64,000 bases of DNA from Zoroaster sp. YZ-2022 (GCA_029582265.1 CM055819.1:10403087-10467086); one strand, 5' to 3'. Numbered from the stretch's first letter, positions 10,001-22,069 are shown. The notes: generated by a model from the sequence alone, not told the origin. Translations and numbers: made by a program.

Positions 10001-12034
10001 AATCTATTTCTGGAAGACGCACTTTGTTTTCCGATCGCATTACTGCAATGGAATAGGATGTTCAGTATCAATTTTATCAAACTGTTCGCATTGTTTAAAT
10101 TAAGTAACACTATGTTGCAAGAACATTCTTTATTTTGTTAATGTTTTTAAAATATTGAATATTGGGCATTTTGCCGTCAAGCCTGAGTAACAAACATCGA
10201 GTCCAAATCATTGTACATTGTGACTCGAGTCAGAGTCCGAGTCACAAGTCATACAAGTCTGCCATGAACACAAACTGTGACTGCAAACACATAGTTAAAA
10301 AGGAAACAAAATTGTGTAAATTACAGGAGCTGAGACATCTGCAATGTTAACACACTCACCACTTGACTACCAATATTGTTTTCAAAAATAATAAATACAT
10401 GTGTACATACAAATAAAATGCAAGCAGACACAATCCCTAATAAATATTTTTTGCCACACGCACCTAACTCCCCAGACAGACAGAATAATTGACAGTCCCT
10501 TTGTTGTTAAATAGGCATCGACTAAGTCTTCAAAGAAATACTAATGCCAAGCCGCTAGAACTGTAGTTGTAATATGATATGTTCATGATAATCAATAAAG
10601 ACAAAGAGGCCCAAGGATTTACCAATGGTGGGACAACAATGATGTTTAAAATATTTGAATGACTTATAGCCTTATTTTCAGCATATCATCATAGTTCTTA
10701 CAGGGTGTGGTGTAGCCATGATGGGTGGCGATCCTGAGGGACGTGGGACATGTCCCTTAAATATTTATGACAAGGGGATGGTAATGGCAATTTCCGCCAT
10801 ACAAAAAATAAAAATACGAATAATAATAAATACAAATTTTACAAATTTTACAAATGATTATCATCCCAGACAAACAAGTTTTACTTTAAATTTATACATT
10901 TTTTTTACCAAGCCAGAACCGTTATGCGTGTGCGTGTTAGTTTTTACTGGACTGAAGTGGGTTAAAAATTAATGCTTTCTAAGGCCTGTAAAGAAATTAC
11001 GCGGGCCCTATGACTGCTATGCTGTTGACTTAGGAAGCATTTGTACACTCACCCATATGCATCAGTATCATTGATGATCCATTAAAATCCCATTCATTTT
11101 TTTAATACACCACTGTTCCACAATATTTTCTCACTGGTACGGTGTGCAACAAACAAATGCAAATTTATACTAAATTAAATGTTTGTGAATTTTGGAGATC
11201 TTTGACATGCAGTAGCTAGCAAAATGTAAAATAATTTGAATATGTAAATGAAGGTGGTTATCATGATTTATTTTGAATGGACAGGTGACATGACTTCCTA
11301 AGCTTGGGCGATATCAATTTTTTTCATCCACGATATATCGGCAAACATATCGCGATTTTCGATAATATTGCGATTGTTATTTTTCATTCACCCATGATTG
11401 CTTTAGAGCCGATAACCACAGGTATGTACCCTTCTACATGCGTCACAAATCACAAATTCGTTTGCATAGCGTGTATGTACTACTGAAGTAGTTCGCCTTT
11501 CTTTCTTACTTCCAAAAGCTGAAAAGACTGTTCTGATTTTGTTTCCATGGAATTTCTGACTTGACTCACAATGTAAAATTTTTTAAATCGCGATATATGT
11601 TTTTAATAGCGATTTGCCGATATCTCGATAACTTAAAAAGGTTCTCGATATCGTAATCAAATTAAAAAAAAAGGTATTGCGATATTCGATATTATCGCCC
11701 AAGCTTATGACTTACACTAAAATTACTATATAGGTACTGTACATGTACATGGGATACAGTCACAGCCAAAATCAATCTTCAATAAGTTTTCTGTAGTGCA
11801 TAACCACAAATGTCAGCAAGTGCCTAAGTAGTATGTGAACCATATACATGTAGTTCCCTGGTGAAATAAATTAGCTTACCTAGCTTTTTAGCTACTCCTC
11901 TGAACATACACATAATGATACTTGAATTATGAATATTTTGTCTTTTTCTGTCCAATAGGGCAGCCAAAAGGGCCAACAGAAGTGGTACATCATCATCTGG
12001 TACGCTGCAAGGTATGGTCAAGATAACGGTATGA
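4004..12034 (+). CDS. NDE1: NudE nuclear distribution protein (NDE1/NDEL1), five 3' exons
   Basis: Exons 4004-4094, 5949-6125, 7522-7616, 9385-9467 and 11959-12034 splice in phase (AG acceptor and GT donor throughout) into about 173 C-terminal residues ending at a TGA (12032). NudE proteins are coiled-coil scaffolds that recruit LIS1 to cytoplasmic dynein in nuclear positioning, spindle assembly and transport. Diagnostic blocks are [16 protein letters not shown], the end of the long coiled coil where LIS1 binds, and [20 protein letters not shown], the conserved second helix. Between them is a poorly conserved polar linker. The protein ends QGMVKITV. The N-terminal exons lie left of the window. 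Introns of 1.4-2.5 kb hold TTAA-type and GAGTC-type repeats. Vertebrates have two paralogues; invertebrates usually have one, so NDE1 here means the single NudE orthologue. Confidence 0.9.
4206..4441. repeat. TTAA-flanked MITE, CCCTAACCACTCC family (copy 1)
   Basis: Begins TTAACCCGAACCACC and ends GGAGTGGTTAGGGTTAA, an imperfect terminal inverted repeat with TTAA at both ends. A second, shorter copy lies at 61686-61834 and shares GCTAGGAACCTTCCTG. TTAA targets are typical of piggyBac and Kolobok elements. No coding capacity. Confidence 0.65.
5949..6125 (+). CDS. NDE1: NDE1 exon b (linker)
   Basis: Acceptor CAATAG, donor AAAG/GTTTGT. The split codon joins exon a as GAT (Asp), giving DEARDMAHELQ, which matches the DEARDLRQEL of vertebrate proteins. 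The remainder (about 50 residues) is a polar, poorly conserved linker. Confidence 0.85.
7522..7616 (+). CDS. NDE1: NDE1 exon c (conserved second helix)
   Basis: Acceptor ATATTAG, donor GGG/GTAAGT. Encodes a short Gly/Ser stretch and then [20 protein letters not shown], a hallmark block of NDE1/NDEL1. Confidence 0.93.
8719..9352. repeat. TTAA-flanked MITE, CCCTTTGGTG family
   Basis: Ends are TTAACCCTTTGGTG and CACCACAGGGTTAA, an inverted pair with TTAA duplications. The interior has a 20-nt C run (about 8970-8989) and no open frame of note. It ends 32 bp before NDE1 exon d, so it borders that exon's acceptor region. Confidence 0.65.
9385..9467 (+). CDS. NDE1: NDE1 exon d
   Basis: Acceptor CATACAG, donor CCAAG/GTAATG. 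Encodes [18 protein letters not shown] and a Ser/Pro-rich tail. It directly continues the second helix of exon c ([13 protein letters not shown]), matching NudE proteins closely. Confidence 0.93.
9530..10270. repeat. GAGTC-rich dispersed repeat (copy 1)
   Basis: Clusters of GAGTCCAAGTCACGAGTCAC occur at both ends (9541-9565 and 10198-10260), with a 600-bp A+T-rich middle. A related array is at 38805-39275. Probably a non-autonomous element; its ends were not resolved. Confidence 0.4.
11301..11705. repeat. TA-flanked MITE, AGCTTGGGCGATA family (copy 1)
   Basis: Starts TA/AGCTTGGGCGATATC and ends GATATTATCGCCCAAGCT/TA. It is a 405-bp element with terminal inverted repeats and a TA target duplication, as in Tc1/mariner-type MITEs. 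The interior is rich in ATCGCGATAT-like palindromes. Other copies are at 12945, 19079 and 44384. It ends 253 bp before the last NDE1 exon. Confidence 0.8.
11959..12034 (+). CDS. NDE1: NDE1 terminal exon
   Basis: The acceptor TCCAATAG joins in phase (AG+G = Arg) to exon d. It encodes AAKRANRSG, a Ser/Thr-rich run and QGMVKITV, then TGA. A basic, Ser-rich tail fits the family. An alternative donor CAAG/GTATGG inside it cannot be excluded. Confidence 0.75.
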
Positions 12035-12944
12035 TTAACCTTCTTCATTGTACATCTTTACATGTAAACTATGGTAACATATTTAAATATTGAAGTTTTA
12101 ATGAGTTTCCACATTGAACCCTTTAAAATGGAAATGTAATAGGTTGATAGAATGAAGAGTTGTTTTAACTTATGTTTTATATGCAAAACCTTTCTTGTAT
12201 GATATACCCTGATATTGTCTGGTTTGTACACATCATATCCCATAGTGGTACAAATACACCCACTGTCATACTGATTAAGGCATGTTGGTATCAAATTAGC
12301 ATTATGAGTATATTAATTGATGGAATTCTATTCTCGCATTGGGATGTTTAATGGTAAAGATTTTTTATTCCTTGTCTTTTTTTTTTTTTTTTTTTTTTTT
12401 TAAATAGATAGGTGATAATCTCTAGATAATTAAATGCCAATGCACAAAAACTCACCTACAAATTGAAATACTTAATGCATGACACAAACTAAAATACCAT
12501 GATGTTGATTGTTCATTCTGGCTACAAGCAAAAGCTTGTTATCTTAATTTGCTACTTGAATGTTTATTTCTTATCAATTCGGTCATTAATGTAAAAAGCT
12601 TTACAAAAATCATACATATAATTTAGTTCTGTTCATAATTATAATTTAGTTCTGTTCAATTGAGTTACAATTGAAAAATACAGTATTTGTACTAATAATA
12701 ACCTTTTAAGCATTAATTTAAAAAAATACTGAAAAATCAATCTACATGTACAGTACATGTTCATTATTTATGTTGACATTCCTGCTTGGATTATTTTGCT
12801 AGATGGATGTTCTATCTTCCTTAGCAACTGAATGACATGTTGATGATGTTGCATGTACCAGAGTACCAGGCTATCCAAAACCTACATTGTGAATAACTGC
12901 AGCCAAGTCTTATGGTTCCCATTTTTTCAGGCTGCTGCTGTGTA
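12035..12944 (+). other. NDE1 3' untranslated region and downstream sequence
   Basis: No gene seen. It has a run of about 23 T (12379-12401) and A+T-rich sequence. No clear AATAAA polyadenylation signal could be assigned, so the transcript end is unknown. Confidence 0.4.
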
Positions 12945-13404
12945 AGCTTGGGCGATAACACGATAATATCGAATATCGCGATACCTTTTTTTTCTATTTG
13001 ATTACGATATCGAGAACCTTTACAAGTTATTGAGATATCAACATGATTACAAAAATATATCACAATTAAAAAAAAATATTGTGATTGTGAGTCATTTCAG
13101 AAATTCCATGGAAACAAAATTAAGCAAGTCTTCAGCTTTCGAAAGTGAGAAACAAAAGCTGCTATATGGAGGCCTACAGATGTGCATACACAGTATGCAA
13201 ACAAATTTGCCATTGTCCATGGTGCACACGCAAACGGCTTGATTGAATGTGTCTATCAGCTAAGGGGTACATACCTGCAATTATCGGCTCTAAAGCAATC
13301 ATGCATGAATTGAAAAAACTATAATAATCTTTATACTATCGTAAATTTAGATATATGTTTGACAATATATCGTGGATGAAAAAAAAATTGATATCGCCCA
13401 AGCT
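12945..13404. repeat. TA-flanked MITE, AGCTTGGGCGATA family (copy 2, inverted)
   Basis: A 460-bp copy with TA duplications (TGTA/AGCTTGGGCGATA and TATCGCCCAAGCT/TACT). Its interior matches copy 1 in inverted orientation, for example TTCCATGGAAACAAAAT against ATTTTGTTTCCATGGAA. Copies 1 and 2 thus form a large inverted pair 1.2 kb apart downstream of NDE1. Confidence 0.8.
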
Positions 13405-13761
13405 TACTGCTGTGTGCAGCTATGGAACAACTAACCAACTTAATGTTGAACAGACTAAATAATCCAATCAGTTGTGTCAACATATTTTAATTTTGTCAAC
13501 ATAAATTATAAATATTACTTGTTGTTACTACTAATTAGATAAACTTTTCAAGATAATTTGTTTTTTTTGTTTTTTTAAGATAACCATTTACAATGTTTAT
13601 ATAATTGACAAAATGCATCATTAGTAACAATTATATTTCATAACACATTTAATCATTCAGGTTCACAAAATTAATTGTATTAAATGAAGTCTGTTACCTA
13701 CACAATGTCTACCAGTTGCCAATAACCCAGTCCATGGTATTGTACTCCAAATGTGCGCATG

Positions 13762-14204
13762 ACATAAAACACAATAAAGGGGGCCACTTTGCATCTGTCA
13801 CGTTATCAGTTTTTCCAATGGTTGTTATTTATTTTTAAGTACCTGAAATCGACCAAAAAGTGTTTCAACATGTGAATGGACATGCAGGCCTATACTAGAA
13901 ATAATTTGAGTTGATTTATTTAATTTTTTAATTTTTTAATTTATTTTTTTACCCTCAAATTTCCATAAAAATTGGACGGAAAAAGTTACCTCCCTTTTCC
14001 GTCCATTTGTTGATGGAAATTTTAGGGTAATTAAAAAAATAATAGTAATAATCAACTTAAATTATCTTTAGGATAAGCATGCATGTCTATTCAAATGTTG
14101 AAATTCTTTTTGAGTGGTTCCAGATATTAAAACAAAAATTACAACCATTAGAAAAACTGCTAACGTGACGGTAGGAAAGTGGCCCCCTTTATTGTGTTTT
14201 ATCT
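13762..14204. repeat. long hairpin MITE with 6-bp CGCATG target duplication
   Basis: Arms begin ACATAAAACACAATAAAGG and end with its near-exact complement TTATTGTGTTTTATCT. GGGGGCCAC and GTCACGTTA also pair, and a central pair AATTTCCAT / ATGGAAATT flanks the loop. CGCATG directly abuts both ends (13756-13761 and 14205-14210). Non-coding; the fold-back architecture covers the whole 443 bp. Confidence 0.75.
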
Positions 14205-14644
14205 CGCATGCACAAAGAGCTTGGTAACAAGTTTGGAAACTGTACATAAGTGCAAAATGGGAGAAGGGCTTGACATCACTTATTCATCACTTATCACTAT
14301 CACTACGTTCATAACTAAAAGAGAACAAGATGTAACTGGCTACAGAAGAGTTACAAAACATGCACTTTATTGCTATATTTACAATCTAGTACAGATTAAA
14401 CACATGTGTAAAGTACAATTCTTTTGCATGTTGACTGATCACCCAAAATGCTCTACATCTTTTGAGACCTTGTGTGTCAGTCTATGGAATATAACATGAA
14501 TGGCCCAAGTCCATTGTTGTACTATGCTGTGGACTAGTTTATTGCATGGCTGGCACGCTTCATGTACATGTACATGTAGGTAATAGATTTCTGGTATACA
14601 AGTATTGAGTGCCTCAGAATTAAATTGGAGAATATATCACAAGG

Positions 14645-14794
14645 TAACAACTGAACTGTGCCCAATTTAATTGAGCCACTGGTAACAACTGAACTGTGCC
14701 CAATTTAATTGAGCCACTGGTAACAACTGAACTGTGCCCAATTTAATTGAGCCACTGGTAACAACTGAACTGTGCCCAATTTAATTGAGCCACT
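14645..14794. repeat. 38-bp tandem repeat, four copies
   Basis: Four near-identical units beginning TAACAACTGAACTGTGCCCA, each containing the palindrome AATTTAATTG. Unit starts are 14645, 14683, 14721 and 14759. Confidence 0.9.
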
Positions 14795-14850
14795 AAGCAG
14801 CCAATTTCTTGCTTACAGTGCACTTTTCATTTCATAAGCACTGCTTACCA

Positions 14851-15172
14851 TTAACCCTCCTATGGTTTGACCTTTCAAAACCTTTCAAAATCTGCTTACG
14901 GGCCAAAATGGCTATCAATAATTATGAACCCTTTAAAACCCTCCAGAATTTGTTGCTACTGAACAACCACACCTTTCAATACCCTTTGAAAGGTATTGAA
15001 ACATTTCAACACCAGTTTGTTCAGAGAGTTGTTACACCTTTCGAAACCTTTCATAGGTCCCTTTTGTCAGACAGTTTTCTTACCTTTCAAAACCCTTCAG
15101 TACAGCAAACTTGAAAGGTTTTGAAAGGTCTGACAATTCTATGGCAAACTGCACTGTACATAGGAGGGTTAA
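14851..15172. repeat. TTAA-flanked MITE, CCCTCCTATG family (copy 1)
   Basis: Ends are TTAACCCTCCTATGG and CATAGGAGGGTTAA. The interior repeats ACCTTTCAAAACC and its complement many times. A second copy at 44363-45006 shares only the termini, as deletion derivatives of one transposase family often do. Confidence 0.75.
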
Positions 15173-16949
15173 CAATAGAAAAGGGTATGCTAACTTGCAA
15201 GCAGTATTGACGTAACAATATTAATCCACGGTGAATGCTCATGCAACTCACCGGATTATCGTGTTAACCTTTGAAATGTCATACGTCTAGCAGATTTCTT
15301 CTGCTGTTAGCACAAATAATTGCTTACCAGTAAGCAGTTCTGTGAAATTTGACCTTGATCCATTTCTTGAGACAAAGCTCACACAAAGCTCCTTTTCCCA
15401 AATGCCTGTTCATTTTCATTCACATAATAATCCGCCATTCCACATAACATCAACTATTGTCATTTTAAATGAAAACCAGAAATGCCCTTTTGTTGCATAC
15501 AGCATCTCACTCACTCACCTGCTGAATATCATCTCATTCCTGATGCATATAAACAGCTTGCTGGACATATCAATGAGTATGATGATTTTTTTTTTACATG
15601 GAAAATGTTTTTTGGCTGCCATTTTGTCAGGGAAATATGTTCATGAGTTGACAACCTTGTTCCAGGGTCTGTATTGTGTGGGGTTAATACTGCTCAAAAG
15701 TCTTGGGTTTATCTGATGATCCGAACAGCAAGTGTTTTATAAAATAAAGGATCTGTTTTTGAGTTATATTTTAACGTTATATTTAATAACATATAACGTT
15801 AAGTGAAACTGGAACATTGTTTTAGCAGGTACTGAAATCCACAAGAATGAGTAAAAGAGATTCAAACAAAGAAACTGGTGTCTTTAAATTTGTGAGGTCA
15901 TGAAATTAAGTTATGGGTCACTGACCTCTGAGACTGGATGTAACAGTATTATAATATGTTCATGTGCAAATAACAAAACAATGTCATTGCTTGAATATTG
16001 GTTAAGCCTTGAAGATATCCACAGATAAAAACCAATAAAATTCTATACTGTACCAGTTACTTTCTCCTTAGCTTCAAGCTTATAACTATCTGTCACTGCA
16101 AACCCTAACTACACATATTATGACCATGTCAGTGTACATTATGATTGTAAACATGATTCAATTAATACATTTGTTTGTGTAACATGAGGTAAGTGCCCTC
16201 CAAGTATCTAAACACTTTCTTCAAGGACTTGTTTGTTCAAAATGTTTGTGTTATTTGACACATTGGTAAAAGAGATATGATTGTCACATTGTATTAGCTA
16301 ATTATATGGGACAACCTACATGTAGATGTTTCTGAATGTTTTGTTATTGTACACAAATGTAACCATGGTAGTAGATACTGGACTTTCATTGGTCACATGA
16401 CATACAGCAAAAGTTCAAGTGCATGTATCTCTCCATCAGATATCACCCCTTTGTTAGCATGGGAAGTTGGTCTTATAGTGCAATGGATACAAGCTTGCAG
16501 TATATAAGCGTGCGTCGCCTCAGACCCATGCGTCGGCATTTTTATTTTATTTTTTTTCTATGAAATGATGTCCGATTGGAATTGTGCCGTGTTTTAAACG
16601 ACTTTTTCACATAGGGGTATGAATATTTGTCTGATTTACGAGGCCTCCCTTAGACACCATACTTTGTACATGGTAAATTTGGTTCCTGTGTAAACACGTA
16701 TCGCATATTTTCCTGTTGGCAAACAAAAAAAGATTACCAAAAACCAAAAAAAATATGTGGGATGGTTACTGCGTTGTGCATCCCAATCAAATCATCAGCC
16801 CGAGTTCACGTGATTCGCGTTCTACGTGACTGGGTCATAGTATAAACACGTGACTAGGTTTAGTACCGTGGAGAATAAAACCATGTGATTGTGACACGTC
16901 ATTTGCACTTCGGAAAATGTGACCGAGTTTGGATTGTACTCAAACTATT
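15173..16949. other. intergenic, no gene seen
   Basis: A+T-rich sequence without an open frame resembling a known protein and without a clear repeat boundary. It includes a short palindrome TTAACGTTATAT / ATATAACGTTAA near 15768-15801. Confidence 0.4.
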
Positions 16950-16952
16950 TTA

Positions 16953-18641
16953 GGCACCTTCTCAAAACTATTCCAGGATAAGTTGCAGAAAAGTTTTTTC
17001 GCAACGGGTATATAATTGCGAAAACGTTGAGGTCAGATTCTTTTGCTAGATAGATTTTTCCTCTATACAAAGTACACATTATTTTATCCTCTATATGTTT
17101 ATAGACTCTTCACCGAGCAGTCTGCGGTTTGGCCAACTGATACGATCTCACAGCCCTTTGTGGTTTTGAGAAGCAAGGCAATGTTTACGAAATGTGACAT
17201 ACCTGATTTATTTTGTGAGAGTATTGCATTGATCAAGGACGATCTTAGGCTTACTTGATGTCAATGAAAGAGCCCGATCTTCAGCAACAGAACACATAGG
17301 TTTACTTTTAAATAAAAAGTTATACAGATCCCAAATTATTCAGTACCATGAAGATTTTAAGAATTGAATGTTCTTCGGCAATATAGCAACAGCACAATGG
17401 TTACAGTCAGTGAGATTTAACAGTAATTGTATTTAAACATCGTTTTCAACTAAGGGCCTCAGGGAACGATTTCGTTTTGTATAGCAAAACTGCGATGCAA
17501 AATCATTTTTTGTATAGCAATCTGTGAATTTTGTATAGCAAATTTAAAAATGCTTAAAATTACTGTATGTAGTGTGCATAGGTAAAGGTACTGTTTTTTA
17601 AGGCTTTACTGTCGTTTGTTTCATAATATGAATGTCCAAATTTTACCAGAAATAATAATCTTTAGTGTCCAGAAATTACCACAGGCGGTAAAAAAAATTC
17701 ACGTGTTTCTTTCTTCTAGGCCAATTTTCTTAATTATTTTCGCCAAATTGTAGTCATTCATGAAAGTTAGTCCTCTGTCTATTTTCTTTTGTGTTTACAT
17801 TGTTATATCGATCGCTAAAACAGAGGCAATATCACGAAAACAAATTACCGACTGCGACATGTTCGGGTGCTTTTCAAAGTGAATTTCGCCGAGTGTAACG
17901 TTACTCTATGGTAATATGATCAAGCTTGATTTGGATTATTAAAAATTCGTCAGGAAAATGAGTAGCTCACCATGGTTGAAAGTGCAATCATATTGTGTGC
18001 TGAAATGATTCTAAATCTCACCACTACATATATAAATGAATGCTCATTTTGTTAATTTTCAAAAACTTGTATTATAAAACGAAGTTTAAGTAACGTTTCT
18101 AGAGTTCGTAGTGATCATATGAAAGCACACGTGTGAACTGAACACGGTGCTATTGTGTGTGTATATATAGGGGGTGGCTCAATTGCTCAATGTTCCAACC
18201 CCCAAACCCGGGAGAAGAAACAACAAACACGTGCGAAGCCAAAACAAACTGGGCGGTTGTTGCGTGTTTTCCATTTCGGGAATTTCACCCGTAGTTAATT
18301 CATCAGCAGAAAAAAATATTGCATGCACATATAATTTTAGGCATTGTGGATAAAATCCTTACGGATTGCATGTACGGATGCACATAGGTAAATCAGTGCA
18401 TGTGTTCACTGTTGCTCACTGGGCCAGTGACCAAACCGCAAATCCACCCAGCAGGGCGTCCAGTAGATAACGATCTCAATGTCTGCAGTTTGTAAACAAA
18501 TTGCCTGGACTTGTTTCAATACTTGCTCCGCAAAAATATTCGCAATATATTTGGACTGCTTGGGGATACTTTGAGCATTGAAAAATCAACTGCAGATAAA
18601 TCTCTGCGCAAGTTATCCTGGAATAGTTTTGAGAAGGTGCC
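16953..18641. mobile_element. PIF/Harbinger-like non-autonomous element, TTA duplication
   Basis: Terminal inverted repeats of about 33 bp start GGCACCTTCTCAAAAC and continue CTATTCCAGGATAA on both ends, flanked by TTA on each side (16950-16952 and 18642-18644). The 3-bp TTA/TAA target and GG-start termini are typical of PIF/Harbinger. The 1.69-kb interior has no transposase-like frame, so it depends on a helper in trans. Confidence 0.65.
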
Positions 18642-19078
18642 TTAAATAAACGTCACTTGGTTTATTCTTGACAAGAGTCCCAGTATGGTATAATAGAATA
18701 GTGTCCTAATCCCCCAACTTTGATCGATGAGCCGCTGCCAATCTATGCTTTGATTTAATTCATGACTAATGTGAGCACAGAGCACCTGCAATTACTGCAA
18801 ATGTTATTTTGTTGTCGATTTTTAAGGTAACGCCCATAGTCTGCATATATTTAAATGTGCATGATATAATGTACTTGCACGTGGTTCGCCAGCCAGAGTC
18901 ACAGACCACCATGGATAGACAGTGAGATGTAAACATTGTCTACACATTGTTGGATCAAATACCCCATTCAATCCCCAACACTTAATCTGTCTGAATAGAT
19001 TTCTTTGAGTGGCGGTGGATTTTAAACAACACCCTGTCAGGTGGCTCCTTGGTGATCTGACAGTCAGCTTACCACAGA

Positions 19079-19249
19079 AGTAGTTTGATTTTTCTATGGA
19101 ATTTCTTACCTGACTGACAATCGAGGATTTTTTTTAATCGCGATATATTTTTTTCATTGCGATTTGCTGATATCTCGTTAATTTGAAAAGTAATAACGAA
19201 TAAAAAAATATATTGCGATATTCAATATTATCGTGTCATCGCCCAAGCC
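19079..19249. repeat. TA-flanked MITE, AGCTTGGGCGATA family (partial copy 3)
   Basis: The right end ATCGCCCAAGCC/TA and the interior (AATCGCGATATATTTTT, GATATCTCG) match copy 1. The left half before GAAGTAGTTTGAT is missing. The end is slightly diverged (AGCC for AGCT). Confidence 0.7.
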
Positions 19250-19536
19250 TAGTCACTGCACTGATTTTGAAGCTGACCTATGACCAGAATATACTGAATA
19301 TTGTGCATTTACGTGGCATTCTTGCCCAGACCAAGGTTTCCAAGCCATTACAAAATGAAAAAGAACTTGATTTTTTTCCATAATTTTCAAATATTATGTA
19401 AATTATCAAATGATAAGTGTGGAACCATCAGGGTAGGAGCATGTTGCTGATACAAATATAATGATATTAATGGTACTTATATCCCTCGGTCATTTGTCTT
19501 TTATTTCATTTGTGATACATGACGGAATGTAATTAT

Positions 19537-20062
19537 GGGTGCGTTCGAGTAGCTTCCCCGTGTCGACCCGGGTCTGACTCCGGAGCGTTCGAGTAGGTCT
19601 GACGTCATTGCCGGGGCCTTACTTGGGTCAGCCTCAAGTAACATGCTCGCGAAGCAGTTCACTTGAGGCAGACCTGGGCAAGTGACGTCACATTGAGAAT
19701 ATTCTGAATGGCCACCATGTTTGTTTTTAGTACACCAATTTCGTGACATACAAACCAAGTTTGACATACATTTTCAACCCTTAAACAATGAATTTGTGAG
19801 TAGAGACTTTTCTTGTTCTAGAAGATGTGTTGTTTCGTACTATCCTGAGAAGTAATATGATTATTTGTTCCTCTTTTACCCAGGAAATAATTATGTTACG
19901 ATATTTTGTTTACAAAGTCCATGTGACCCTTGACATTCCTCACATCGCTTAACAACCACAAGTGGGCGAATGTTCAACGGGATACTTGTTCGATTAACTT
20001 GTGTTCGGGCACACCTGTGTGTGTCATACTTGGGTTACCTCGGAAGCTACTCGAACGCACCC
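19537..20062. repeat. MITE with GGGTGCGTTCGAGTAGCTTCC ends
   Basis: Left end GGGTGCGTTCGAGTAGCTTC and right end GAAGCTACTCGAACGCACCC are perfect complements. They are flanked by TAT on both sides (19534-19536 and 20063-20065), suggesting a 3-bp duplication. A second GCGTTCGAGTAGG copy lies 50 bp inside the left end. Short, GC-rich near its ends, non-coding. PIF/Harbinger is the likeliest superfamily, but this is inference. Confidence 0.7.
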
Positions 20063-20065
20063 TAT

Positions 20066-21769
20066 ATTTCAATGTTAGTCAAGTAATTGCATGTTATGTA
20101 ATCAGTTTATCCCCTATTTTCATGTAGTTGCCACTCAATTATAAAGATAAAACACCCATTTTTTTCTCTTCTTTTTATCTGCAATTGGCATTTTAATTAG
20201 AAACATGTTTTTCTTTGAACAAGGTAGTAATTTACATTAATATTTAACATTTAAAATTGAAAATAACTTTTCCAATTAAATGGCAGTTGCTGCATATGTG
20301 ATTAATTCATGTCATTACAAGTTATGTAATAATGTAGAATTGTCCACTATGTAGAATTGTCCATTTTTATTTAGTATCATTTCTTCTGTGTATATATAAA
20401 TATGAAAAAATATTTTAATTTTTGTTTTAATTAGTGTAAAAACCACTTTTGTATACAAAATATTTTCTTTGTATTAGAACAATTTGCATCTATAAGCAGT
20501 GTATGTGAACCTTTTTAAAGGAAGACAAATAAATACTCAATACCCCCAAAAGAGTCTGTACATGTTTGCATTTTTCACTGAAATAGTTTTAACATTCTGT
20601 TATAAAGTTCTTCATGTATGTCCTTATTTGATTAGCCTTTTTAAGGGGTCATTGAAGCATGCATGGTTTTCTCCCCAAAAAGGGTTGTGTATCAATGCTC
20701 AGATTAATTTCTCATCTGAAAGTAATAATTGTTTTAGAGAGAGAAAAATGTAGATATATACATTTTTGGGGTGATAACATGTGACCAGTCACCACAAAAT
20801 GAGCTTAAAGTCGGAAATTTCTGGATTCAGTAGAACAAGAGCTTTCCAATGATATATAACACTTGGTTTTACAGCGATCCCCCAGAACACCAGAGGGGGA
20901 TTTGTGGCTTTGTTTCTGTCTTTGTTTCAAGTTGTTTGTCAGAACATGATAAAAGCTACCAAACAAATTGGCCTGAAATTGAGGTTTGTAATTGTTTGAT
21001 CGAACTGAAAATTTGGAATTCGCTATAAGGAGATTTACAAATTGCAAATATAATAATTTAAAAAAATTAGACCTCCCCTCTGATTTTTCACTTTTCCCGC
21101 TGTACTGTGAAATGGTATAGCGCGACTTTACGCTCATTTCGTTGTAACGGATCACATATAGTGAAACATATGGAACATAATATGGTTTTGCTTTATCTCC
21201 ATAAATCATGTATTTATCCATATTCTATGACACAATTAAGCCAACAAAATATTGAGAAAGTCAAGGCTGTCTATCAGTAGACGGCACTGACTTTCTCAAC
21301 ATAAATGTCAATTTATACTGTTGATCATTGATCTGTGCCATTGGTTGAGGGGCTTTATCTAGCAACCCTGGCCAGCTGTCTTCAGCGAGCCAGGTAAACC
21401 GGAATTGTGCCCTGCAACCATGTAGATCGTACTTTTCCATGCAAACACACATTTGTTGAATAATTTGCCCAGTTATGAAAAGTAGTTAAGGGAGGTTAAA
21501 TTTTTTTTGGATGGGACGTAAAACATGTAAAAAACCTAGGCCACTTACTGTGAAAGAGAATGGACTCCCTGGTGTTTCTGGAAACCAAATTTGCATCAAT
21601 ATAGAAAATGAAACCCAAGTTTTGGATTTTAAATTGAATGCAACAAATTTTTTAATTTGCAAGGAAAACCTTCAACTGATTTGTGGAAGTTTTAATGATA
21701 ACTAATGCCAATAAATTGGATTTTCTTCAGTAACAACCAATAATGAAGCAAGTTCAGATGTGCAGACTA
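20066..21769. other. intergenic, no gene seen
   Basis: A+T-rich. The only open frames are short and without recognisable protein features. Confidence 0.4.
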
Positions 21770-21990
21770 TAAATTACCTAAGTCCTATTATCCTCCAGCA
21801 TCCATTCATGGGATGATCCTCCAGCAGTCTACTTAAGCAGCAGCATTTTCCAGAGTCCGGCATTCTCCTGAGGACGATCAGAGCATACTGATCGAAACGT
21901 CGAGTTGTACCTCCAGTTCTTTTCAGAACTAATTACTACTCAATTGAGCATTTCACATGGTGTCACCGCAATTACTCTTACATAAGTCCT
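21770..21990 (+). repeat. retroelement 3'-type repeat with GATCAG hairpin and GAAACGTC (copy 1)
   Basis: Contains CTGAGGACGATCAG, a 6-nt loop, then CTGATCGAAACGTCGAG, followed by ACCTCCAGTTCTTTTCAGAA. The latter block and the TTACTACTCAA and TCACATGGTGTCACCG sequence after it recur at 36015-36090. A hairpin followed by GAAACGTC is common at the ends of Penelope-like elements in invertebrates, as I recall. No coding part is present. Confidence 0.4.
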
Positions 21991-22069
21991 ATATAGCAGC
22001 CAATATCACAAATTTCATCAATAAATGCAAATTGAGGTAGGACTCCAGAGCCTGACGACAGTCAGGGTT

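Noticed and set aside
19501..19767. 88-codon frame on the - strand
   Set aside because: It spans the end of a MITE and its inverted repeat; no protein features.
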